NCBI GenBank assembly: GCA_001310375.1 | Contig: BAXC01000002.1 | Coordinates: 19,757 to 83,756 of the forward strand | Source: Bacillus sp. JCM 19041 | GTDB taxonomy: Bacteria > Bacillota > Bacilli > Bacillales > Bacillaceae_D | Reading direction: 5' to 3' | Length of the DNA: 64,000 nt | Part shown: piece by piece, positions 56,163 through 64,000 of the stretch | How the letters are laid out: every line of letters starts with the position of its first letter | How positions within the stretch are numbered: position 1 is the first letter of the stretch | Translations under genes and position numbers: made by a program | The notes under the pieces: generated by a model | Told to the model about the DNA's origin: nothing | Databases searched by the model: none | What the model saw: the letters and a program-made list of their open reading frames with translations, nothing else

Positions 56163-57266
56163 ATGAAGCAAGTTGAGTTGGTAGGAATATCGAAATCCTA
56201 CGATAAACAAAAGAATGTTCTTAATGAAATCAACTTATCGATTGAAAAAGGGGAGTTCTTTGTTTTAGTGGGGCCATCGGGTTGTGGCAAAAGCACATTG
56301 CTTCGGATGGTCGCTGGACTTGAAGAAATTTCTGGTGGGACATTGCTGCTAAACGGACAAGAAGCAAATATGTTGGCACCAAAAGATCGAAATCTATCGA
56401 TGGTTTTTCAGAACTATGCGCTGTACCCTCATCTCACGGTTGAACAAAACATTCTTTTTGGTCTTCACGCCAAAAAGGTAAGCAAAACGGAACAAAAGAG
56501 ACGGATGGAAGAGGCAGCCAAAATGATGGGCCTGACGGATCTATTAACAAGAAAGCCAAAAGAACTATCAGGAGGTCAGAGGCAACGGGTAGCGTTAGCG
56601 CGTGCAGTTGTTAGTGAAGCGCCCCTTTGCTTGATGGATGAACCGTTATCAAACTTGGATGCTAAACTACGTGCTCATATGAGAATTGAAATTCGTAGGT
56701 TACAACGCAAGCTAGGATTAACTATGGTTTATGTGACCCATGACCAAGTAGAAGCGATGACGATGGGCGATCGAATTATGGTATTGAATGACGGTGTGAT
56801 CCAGCAAATAGGAAGTCCGATTGACTTGTACAATAAGCCAGCGAATCAATTTGTAGCGACTTTTATCGGTTCACCAAAAATGAATACGGCACAGGTCTTT
56901 ATTGACCACAATGCAAAAGAAATTGAAATAAAAGATTCGCTCGTTTTCCCGCTGCCAGAAAATTGGACAGAATTAGTCGATCAAGCAGTAGTAGGCATTC
57001 GATCTGAACATATTCAATATGAACAGGGCAATACCACCCATTATTTAGAGGTGGCAAGTGTAGAACAACTTGGCAATGAGACGTTGATTGCTTTTATTGT
57101 TGGTGATGAATTTTGGACAGCAAAGTGGCCGGGACAGTGGGCGATTAAAACGGGAGAACGAGTTCCGGTTAGACTTGATTTGGGTCATTTCCATTTCTTT
57201 GATTCCAAAACAGGAGGATTGCTTCAGTCGGCTAGAGCGCAATCGATGCAAGAGGTTGTCTTATGA
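56163..57266 (+). CDS. ugpC: ABC transporter ATPase, UgpC/MsmX type
   Basis: A 367-residue CUT1 ATPase. Walker A is GPSGCGKST near residue 38, the signature ELSGGQRQRVALARA, Walker B LCLMDEPLSNLDA, and the H-loop MVYVTHDQVEAMT. A C-terminal TOBE-type regulatory domain runs from about 240. It energises the permeases encoded next in the operon and may also serve the mannan importer, which lacks its own ATPase. AAGGAGGAGG precedes the ATG. Confidence 0.9.
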   Translation: MKQVELVGISKSYDKQKNVLNEINLSIEKGEFFVLVGPSGCGKSTLLRMVAGLEEISGGTLLLNGQEANMLAPKDRNLSMVFQNYALYPHLTVEQNILFGLHAKKVSKTEQKRRMEEAAKMMGLTDLLTRKPKELSGGQRQRVALARAVVSEAPLCLMDEPLSNLDAKLRAHMRIEIRRLQRKLGLTMVYVTHDQVEAMTMGDRIMVLNDGVIQQIGSPIDLYNKPANQFVATFIGSPKMNTAQVFIDHNAKEIEIKDSLVFPLPENWTELVDQAVVGIRSEHIQYEQGNTTHYLEVASVEQLGNETLIAFIVGDEFWTAKWPGQWAIKTGERVPVRLDLGHFHFFDSKTGGLLQSARAQSMQEVVL

Positions 57267-58200
57267 GCCAGTTAGAAACACCAGTCAAATCATCACAAGA
57301 AAGGTTGTTTCAAAAACAAAAGCAAAAACAAGGGCGCATGAACTTTGGCAAAGGAATGCTCTTTTTGCTGCCATCGTTAATTCTGTTTAGTGTTTTCTTG
57401 TTTTATCCAATGGCTAGAACACTCTACTTAAGCTTCTTTTTAACAGATAATCGTGGCATGGCCACTGTTTTTGTTGGTCTTGATAACTTTTCACGAATTT
57501 TTTCTTCTGACATCTTCATTAAATCACTTACGTCGACATTCTTATTTGTTCTGTATACCGTACCAGGCACGATCATTATCGCGTTATTTCTAGCGATTTT
57601 GGCAAATGAGAAGCTTAAGGGTATTGGTGTTTTTAGAATGATTTTTTCTTCAACGATGGGTATCTCAGTTGCTGCGGCATCCGTTTTTGGTTGTTTTTAT
57701 TCCACCCAAGTTTAGGGTTTTTAAATCAAATACTTAGTTGGTTTGGGGTAGATGCAATAGGCTGGTTGACCGACCCTAATTGGGCGCTATTTTCAGTTTC
57801 GATTTCAACGATATGGATGAATATTGGCTTTACATTTCTAATTATGCTTGGTGGCCTTCAGTCGATTGATCGTTATTTATACGAATCTGCGGATATTGAG
57901 GGGGCTGGATATTTTTATAAATTGCGTAGAATTACGATTCCAATGCTGTCGCCAACCTTATTTTTTGTAGTGACCGTCACAATGATTAATGCGTTTCAAA
58001 CGTTTGGGCAAATTGACATGTTAACAAGAGGTGGTCCACAAAATGAGACCAATTTGCTCGTTTATTCTATTTATCGAGAAGCATTCGTTAATTATCAATA
58101 TGGAACGGCTAGTGCACAGGCAGTTATATTATTTGCGATTATCTTAATTATGACACTTATTCAATTTAAGCTTGGCGAAAAGAAGGTGCATTACCAATGA
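57263..58200 (+). CDS. ugpA: ABC permease, UgpA type (one frameshift)
   Basis: About 312 residues with six helices and the EAA loop YESADIEGAGYFYKLRRITIPML. The first codon overlaps the ATPase stop (ATGA). The frame breaks near 57686, where one T is missing. Restored, it reads ASVFWLFLFHPSLGFLNQIL. The GDPD genes downstream suggest glycerol-3-phosphate or a glycerophosphodiester as cargo. Confidence 0.85.
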
Positions 58201-59013
58201 TGATGACAAGGAAACGAAAACTGCTTTTTTACTTGCTTCTTACTGTGTCTGCAGTTGTTTTGTTTGCGCCGGTATTTTAGCCTTTTTAATGAGCTTTATG
58301 ACAAGCCAAGACACGCTTACTGGCAAATTATTCCAACAGTTTGGACGTTTGAAAACTACATTCAGGCTTTTCAACGTTTTCCACTTTTAAACTATTTGTT
58401 CAATAGTTTGATCGTTTCTCTTGTCATTATGCTGGGGCAGTTAATCTTGTGCAGTCTTGCCGCATATGCTTTTGTGTTTCTGAAGTTCAAAGGACGTGAT
58501 GCTTTGTTTTTCGTCTTTATCGCAACGATGATGATTCCGTTTGAGGCTTCCATCATTCCTAATTTCCAAACGATACGTGAACTAGGATTGTTAAATACGT
58601 ATCCAGGTCTGACATTGCCGTTTTTTGCAATGGCGTTTGGTACTTTTTTATTGCGACAAACGTTTAAACAAATTCCGATTGAACTAAAAGAAGCGAGCCA
58701 AATTGCTGGAATTGGTGATTTTAAGTTTTATTTAACTGTTGTACTTCCAGTGGCACGCACAAGCCTTGTAACACTTGGAATATATGGTTTTCTTACTTCA
58801 TGGAACATGTATTTATGGCCTTTGCTCGCTACAACAAATGATTCAGTACGAACGGTTCAAATTGGCTTAAAACAGCTGCAGTCGCAAGAAACATTAAATC
58901 AATGGGGGGTTGTGATGGCGGGTGCTGTCATTGTTATCCTTCCAACATTGATTCTACTATTTTTAGGTCAGAAGAAACTTCAGCGGGGACTTGCTGAAGG
59001 AGCGATCAAATAA
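58197..59013 (+). CDS. ugpE: ABC permease, UgpE type (two frameshifts)
   Basis: About 272 residues, six helices, EAA loop ELKEASQIAGIGDFKFYLTVVLP. It starts at ATG 58197, overlapping the ugpA stop. The N-terminal 25 codons and the rest are in different frames. Missing bases near 58276 (T-run) and 58333 (C-run) restore VFLAFLMSFMTSQDTL and LFPTVWTFENYIQAFQ. It is the second membrane half of the importer. Confidence 0.85.
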
Positions 59014-59043
59014 AAATTAAGTGTTATGAGGAGAGATGGAACA

Positions 59044-60362
59044 ATGAAAAGGAAATTAGGAATATTCGTTAGTACCGCTAGTTTAGTTGCATTGGCCGCG
59101 TGTGGATCATCCGATTCAACGGATGCAGATGGGAAGACGGTTGTAACATTTTGGCACTCTATGGGTGGACCTGCTCAAGTCGCATTAGACCAAATTGTTT
59201 CTTCTTATAATGAATCACAGGATGAAGTACAAGTGAATGCAGAGTTTCAGGGGACGTATGAGGAATCCTTGCCGAAATTTCATAGTGTGGGCGGAACTGA
59301 AGATGCTCCAACCATTATACAAGTGCAAGAAATTGGCTCGATGTCGATGATTAACAGTGGAAATATTGAACCAATCCAGCGTTTTATAGATGGAGAAGAT
59401 TACGATATGAGTGGTTTGGAAGAAAATATTACGAATTACTACAATATTGATGACCAGTTTTATTCGATGCCATTTAATTCTTCTACGCCTGTTATGTATT
59501 ACAACAAAGATGCTTTTGCAGCAGCGGGGCTTGATCCAGAGGCACCACCTGAGACATATGAAGAGGTTGAAGAAGCAAGCAAGAAGATTATAGAAGCCAA
59601 TGATGGGATGCGAGGTTTTGCACTTCAAGCATACGGCTGGTTATTTGAAGAGTTGTTAGCTAATCAAGGTGGACATTTGCTTAACAATGAAAATGGGCGT
59701 TCGGAGTTAGCTACAGAGGTTGCTTTTGACGATGAAAAGGGTAGATCAATCTTTCATTGGGTAGAACGCATGATTGAGGAAGGAACATTTATGAATTATG
59801 GCACAAACTCTGACAATATGGTGGCGGGATTTTTGTCCGGAGAAGTTGCAATGTTTATGCAGTCATCTGCTCAGTCACGGGATGTTATCGATAATGCTCC
59901 ATTTGAGGTGGGGGTTGGTTTTATTCCATATCCTGAAACACAGAGCGAGAAGGGGTGGTCATCGGGGGAGCTAGCCTTTGGATGTCTGCCGGGAAAGAGG
60001 CAGAAGAGCAAGAAGCCGCATGGGATTTTATGAAGTATATGGCAACGCCTGAAATTCAAGCAGAATGGCATGTAGGAACTGGTTATTTTGCGATTAATCC
60101 AGCAGCGTATGAAGAACAAGTCGCACAAGATGCGTATGTAGATATGCCACAGTTACAGACGGCTGTGCAACAGCTTCAAGCAACAACGCCTTCTGTGGCT
60201 ACTCAAGGAGCGTTAATGGATATGATTCCGGAAGAACGGAAAATTATGGAAGCTGCTCTTGAATCTGTTTATAACGGTGAAGATGCAGATAAAGCATTTG
60301 ACGATGCTGTGAAACAAGTAAATGCAGCAATTGAGCAGGCGAATAAAGCGAGAGGGAATTAA
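59044..60362 (+). CDS. ugpB: Glycerol-3-phosphate/glycerophosphodiester-binding lipoprotein, UgpB type (one frameshift)
   Basis: About 440 residues. The lipoprotein signal ends ALAAC. The UgpB-like start is VVTFWHSMGGPAQVALDQIV, followed by FQGTYEESLPKFHS and PVMYYNKDAFAAAGLDPE. The frame breaks near 59980 (GGASLWMSAGKEAEEQEAAW resumes). The start is ATG 59044, behind AGGAGAG. The family binds sn-glycerol-3-phosphate or its diesters outside the membrane. Confidence 0.87.
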
Positions 60363-60436
60363 AGAAAAAAAGGGGAGCGGTGTAATCATCGTTTCCCTTT
60401 CTTTAGGAAAAAAGACAGTTGTAGAGGGGGAGGCGT

Positions 60437-61325
60437 GTGAAGAGCAGACGATGGATTGTTGTTTTATCAGTTAGTGTGTTACTAGCAGTGATGCTTGGTT
60501 TTTTCATGATCAAAATAAGTATCGAAACAAAAGTGGAGCCGGCGGACAAGCAAGAGAAAAGTGCATTAATAGAAGATCCTATACAAATCTTTGCTCATCG
60601 AGGGGCGAAAGATCGGGCAAACGAAGCAACCATAGCTGCCTACGATCTAGCTGCGCAGGATGGGTCGATGCGCTTGAGATTGATTTACGTATGACAAAAG
60701 ATGGAGTTCTTGTTGCGATGCATGATCAAACGATTGATCGGACAACGAATGGGGAAGGAAAGGTAGAGACGTATACGTTGGAAGAGTTAAAATCATTTCA
60801 AACCATCGGTTATTATAATGAAGAAGAAACGAGAGAACCGATCCCAACTCTTGAAGAAATTATAAACCGTTATGGCAAAGATGAAATGTATTATATTGAG
60901 ACAAGGCTTGTGAAGGTAAATTAGCGATGGAAGAAGAGCTAATTCGGTTGTTGGAACAAAGTGGTCTTATTGAGGATAATCGAGTGATGCTTCAGTCGTT
61001 TTCTGAAGAAAGCCTCAAGAAATTAAATCAATTGGTTCCAGAAGTCCGGTTAACACAGCTTTATCGAAGTGAGGAATTTGACTTGAAAAAAGCACTTGCA
61101 TCACCTTATTCCGCAATTGGGATAGAGTCTGGCGATATGCTTGAGGAGGATGTGAAGGCTTTGCAGTTAGTCGAGAAAGAGGTCCATGTTTATTTTACAG
61201 ATTATAAAACGGAGCAGGAAGAACAACAGAGAGTGGTGAAATATGGAATCGATGGTCTATTTACAGATCAGATTCAATTTACGAGATCTTTAGTAGATGA
61301 AAACAAATTAGAAGTTGGTCAATGA
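60437..61325 (+). CDS. Membrane-anchored glycerophosphodiester phosphodiesterase (two frameshifts)
   Basis: About 295 residues. An N-terminal membrane anchor (VVLSVSVLLAVMLGFFMI) with no lipobox is followed by a GDPD barrel with IFAHRGAKD, the metal-site Glu-x-Asp in VDALEIDLRMTKDG, and AMHDQTIDRTTNGEG. Frames break near 60662 and 60908. It starts with GTG behind GGGGGAGG. It is predicted to face outward and release glycerol-3-phosphate from diesters for the neighbouring importer. Confidence 0.83.
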
Positions 61326-61359
61326 ACAGCAATTGCTGACAAATAGGAGATGGATAAGA

Positions 61360-62109
61360 ATGACGGCAATTTATGGACATAGAGGTGCAGCTGGTACACA
61401 TCCAGAAAATACGCTTTTGAGTTTTGAAGAAGCATTAAATAATAAAGTCGATGGGATTGAACTTGATGTTCAAATGACAAAGGACGGGCAGCTAATTATT
61501 ATGCATGACCCGACAGTTGACCGGACAACGAGTGGGTCAGGCTATGTAAATGAAATGACACTCATGGAGATTAAACAACTGAGTGCAGGAAGCAAATTCA
61601 GTCACATGACAGGCTATGACTCGAATACATGGCCGTCAATTGAAGTACCGACACTTAGAGAAACATTGAACCTTATTCGACCTCATCGAATTGAATTAAA
61701 TATTGAATTTAAACCGAACTTGGCTACTCACAAAGGAATTGAAGAGGCTGTATTAAAAGAGGTTGAGTCCCATGGCCAAGGGTTAAACGTCAGTTATTCG
61801 TCCTTTCATTTGCCGATTTTAATGAGGCTGAAAGCACTCAAAAAAGAAGTGGAAACGGCATATCTCGTGGAACAGAATGTACCTTTTCCACGAGATTATT
61901 TGGAGACTTTTGATTTGACGACTTTCCATGTTTCCAAAAAGCAGCTGCTTGGGAATAGTTATTTTGAGGAAGAAAAGCTTCTGGAGGATATACGGGCGTG
62001 GACTGTCAATCGTGATGAGGATATAAAAAAGCTACTACAAAAAAATGTAAAAGCCATTATGACTGATTTTCCGAAGCGAGCAATAGCGTTGAGAGATGAT
62101 GGGGTGTAA
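61360..62109 (+). CDS. Cytoplasmic glycerophosphodiester phosphodiesterase
   Basis: A 249-residue GDPD with IYGHRGAAGTHPENT, DGIELDVQMTKDGQLI and MHDPTVDRTTSGSG. It is intact and lacks a signal or anchor, so it is cytoplasmic. It pairs with the anchored GDPD upstream, one acting outside and one on diesters imported whole by the Ugp system. The start is ATG 61360 behind AGGAG. It is the last gene of the operon, closed by a terminator. Confidence 0.9.
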   Translation: MTAIYGHRGAAGTHPENTLLSFEEALNNKVDGIELDVQMTKDGQLIIMHDPTVDRTTSGSGYVNEMTLMEIKQLSAGSKFSHMTGYDSNTWPSIEVPTLRETLNLIRPHRIELNIEFKPNLATHKGIEEAVLKEVESHGQGLNVSYSSFHLPILMRLKALKKEVETAYLVEQNVPFPRDYLETFDLTTFHVSKKQLLGNSYFEEEKLLEDIRAWTVNRDEDIKKLLQKNVKAIMTDFPKRAIALRDDGV

Positions 62110-62121
62110 TCGTTCGTTTAT

Positions 62122-62160
62122 AAAAAAGGTTTGATCACCAATTGGAGATCAAACTTTTTT
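62122..62160. terminator. Bidirectional terminator
   Basis: GTTTGATC / GATCAAAC arms flanked by A-run and T-run around a 10-base loop, between convergent operons. Confidence 0.88.
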
Positions 62161-62181
62161 ACTAGTTAAGGAGCCTGTTCG

Positions 62182-63790
62182 TTATTCTACTACATCTTGA
62201 TAACGCGCATACGCTTCTTCTTGGATAGACATATATTCCTCGAGTCCTAGAGAGTCTACTTGGGCTACATAGTTATCCCATTCGTCAAAGGATTTTCTAC
62301 CTGTTATAAATGCATCTTCTGTTTCATTTATAAACGTTTCTAAGTCACTGCCGACTGAATCACGGAATTGTTGTTCATCCCTAGTGTAATTAAATCCATT
62401 CCATATTTCTTCAACCGCATTGGGCTCTGCTAACTCACCGTTTTCAATAGAGTTAGGATAAGCTCGGAACCTTTGAAGTAATGTTGTTGGACATAACCAG
62501 GATAGCTTCCCCCAAGCCATGTAATATAATCGGCTAATGCTTGGTCTTGTGTTAATCCATCGGGGTTATCAGTAATTAATTCTGTAAAGTCGAGAGTTCC
62601 ATCATCGTTCTCGACATAGGTCGTTCCTTCTTCACCCATAAAGTAGAACCGTGCGCCTTCCTCACTAAAGAAGTGATCCATCCAGCGAAGAGTCGCTTCT
62701 GGGTGCTTATTCTTGTCGGTAATGGCAAATGCACCTACGTGAACGAGTGGTGGCTTAATATGGCTATAAAGTTTATCGCCATGTGGACCTTCCAATGCTT
62801 CTCCACCTGAAAATGTATCTTGGTTCATAAGTGTTTGTGGGTTACTTGTAATGACCGCTCCTAACTGACCGGCTGCACCTTTGGCAAGCAATTGTGAGCT
62901 ATCATGTGTGTAAACTTCGTGGTCTATTAGTTCTTCAGAGTAAAGCTTGTGCAAGTACTCAAGAAATTCTTTGTATTTGTCTTCAGTTCGGAAAAATCGT
63001 ATGTCGTTTGTTTCTGGATCAACGTCAATGAATTTATGGCCGACCCCCCTAGTTCCGAAACCCCATGCGCCTTGAAGTTGACCACGTATCTCCGTTATAT
63101 TTGTACCTGAAAAGGGAATGGCTTCTCCATCAGCTAAATGAGGATTACCTTTAACCGCTTTCAAAAACTCATAAAATTCGTCGGTTGTTGTTGGCCGTTC
63201 CATGCCACTTCTTCGAGCCACTCATCATTGATCCATAACGGCACACCAATAAGCATTGGTAGGAAATCAGGTGTATAGTAAGAAGGAAACGAATAAATAT
63301 GACCGTCGGGCATTGTTAACCCTTTTCGCATATCAGGATGTTTTTCAAGGGCTGCATGAAAATTTGGTGCGTATTCTTCGATCATGTCATCAAGAGGAAT
63401 AAGAATGCCCTGCTCCCCGTATGTGGCCAAGTCGCTTGATGAAAGCCGTGAAGAATAAAAAGCATCGGGGTAATCACCACTTGTTATGACAAGGTTACGA
63501 CGTTCAGATAAGCTGTCAAATGCGTTTAACTGAAAATTGACTTTAATATCCGTCATATCTTCGTATGTGCTCCACACATACGTTTCTTCGAAATTATTAG
63601 AATTTGGTTCTGATTTACCTGTAAAGAAAGTGAGCTCGATAGGTTCTTTTACAATAGGAAATCCAGACTCATTCACAAGCCCAACATTCGAACTTTCTTC
63701 TGTTCCGCTAGTATCTTCTCCGGAATCCGAACAGCCTACGATAAAAGCAAGCGCAAGGACAGAGAAAAGTACCGTCTTTAATTTTTTCAT
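62182..63790 (-). CDS. Extracellular solute-binding lipoprotein, LipO/YtcQ type (two frameshifts)
   Basis: About 535 residues. The signal ends FIVGC, and the protein has the fold of the large oligosaccharide-type binding lipoproteins found with LplB/YtcP permeases. Typical segments are TFFTGKSEPNSNNFEETYVW, SGDYPDAFYSS and MPDGHIYSFPSYY (about residue 165). Frames break near 63195 and 62460. The three parts join with short overlaps. Its permeases are not in the window, unless they lie further right on the minus strand. The cargo is unknown, possibly a complex glycan. Confidence 0.83.
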
Positions 63791-63824
63791 TTGTCAACTC
63801 TCCTTTTGCTCTATTGACATACAA

Positions 63825-63868
63825 AAAACCCTAATTAGCACCAAGTAATTGGCGCTAATTAGGGTTTT
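63825..63868 (-). terminator. Terminator or attenuator upstream of the binding lipoprotein
   Basis: Perfect 15-bp arms AAAACCCTAATTAGC / GCTAATTAGGGTTTT with a 14-base loop, followed on the minus strand by TTG. It probably ends a gene lying beyond the right edge on the minus strand, with partial read-through into the lipoprotein gene. The remaining 130 bases to the edge hold no gene I can support. Confidence 0.75.
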
Positions 63869-64000
63869 CTCCGGTCGACTCCACCCATATATAATAGAGC
63901 TGTGATACGTTAAGTATCTGCTAGAACAAATTAAAAGTCAATAACGAAATAATAAATAGATTGTAAATTATAAAAAAATATAAGTTGACAGAGAAAGCGT

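Noticed and set aside
1..64000. tRNA, rRNA, prophage, insertion sequence or CRISPR-Cas loci
   Set aside because: I saw no cloverleaf-like sequences, transposase or integrase frames, or regularly spaced repeats on either strand.

Overview
The window looks like chromosome of a Gram-positive, spore-forming, probably alkaliphilic or halotolerant member of the Bacillaceae (Shouchella/Alkalihalobacillus-like; this placement is inference). Supporting signs are strong AGGAGG ribosome sites, a GerA germination protein, PspA, ectABC, the MurNAc-recycling genes murQ-murP-mupG, many near-consensus CcpA (cre) sites and a secreted GH5 mannanase of the alkaliphilic Bacillus type. I see no rRNA, tRNA, CRISPR array or insertion sequence.

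Layout. 1-2.9 kb: MurNAc-6-P recycling operon, cut at the left edge. 2.9-4.2 kb: TetR-controlled pair of small multidrug resistance subunits. 4.3-9.7 kb: a TPM/coiled-coil membrane protein convergent with pspA, a deoxyribonucleotidase, a YcgL-type nucleotidyltransferase, a 2Fe-2S ferredoxin and a small unknown protein. 9.9-14.5 kb: module A, a CBS-PAS-AAA-Fis sigma-54 activator with a sigma-54 promoter in front of an iron alcohol dehydrogenase and a GntP-like permease. 14.7-18.9 kb: glutaminase, a stand-alone SF2 helicase and an APH-like kinase. 19.1-26.5 kb: module B, with an HbpS/GlcG protein, an FdhA-like zinc dehydrogenase, a second sigma-54 activator, a consensus sigma-54 promoter, a second iron alcohol dehydrogenase, a permease and a succinate-semialdehyde-type dehydrogenase.

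27.5-40.3 kb is a two-armed 4-hydroxyphenylacetate (homoprotocatechuate) degradation regulon. The minus arm carries lysR, two HpcE halves, hpcD and a TRAP transporter. The plus arm carries an FAD synthetase, a DapA-family aldolase, hpaE, hpaB, hpaD and hpaC. Paired LysR boxes lie between the arms, and a cre site sits at the head of each. The pathway should end in pyruvate and succinic semialdehyde, and the module B aldehyde dehydrogenase could oxidise the latter. A GntR regulator and an orphan GerA follow. 42.7-45 kb: ectABC with a sigma-B-like promoter. 45-48 kb: a fatty-acyl-CoA-ligase-type enzyme with a cre site, flanked by two related DUF3221-type lipoproteins. 48.2-55.8 kb: a LacI-controlled mannan-oligosaccharide operon (GH1, ROK kinase, ABC importer, secreted mannanase). 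56.2-62.1 kb: a ugp-type glycerophosphodiester importer with two GDPDs. 62.2-63.8 kb: an oligosaccharide-type binding lipoprotein.

One property colours the whole annotation. About two dozen genes are broken by single-base frameshifts, by my count some 35-40 in total, often at homopolymers. The reading frame resumes with conserved sequence each time. This is best read as indel error in the sequence rather than gene decay, so the broken genes are annotated at full length with the breaks noted.
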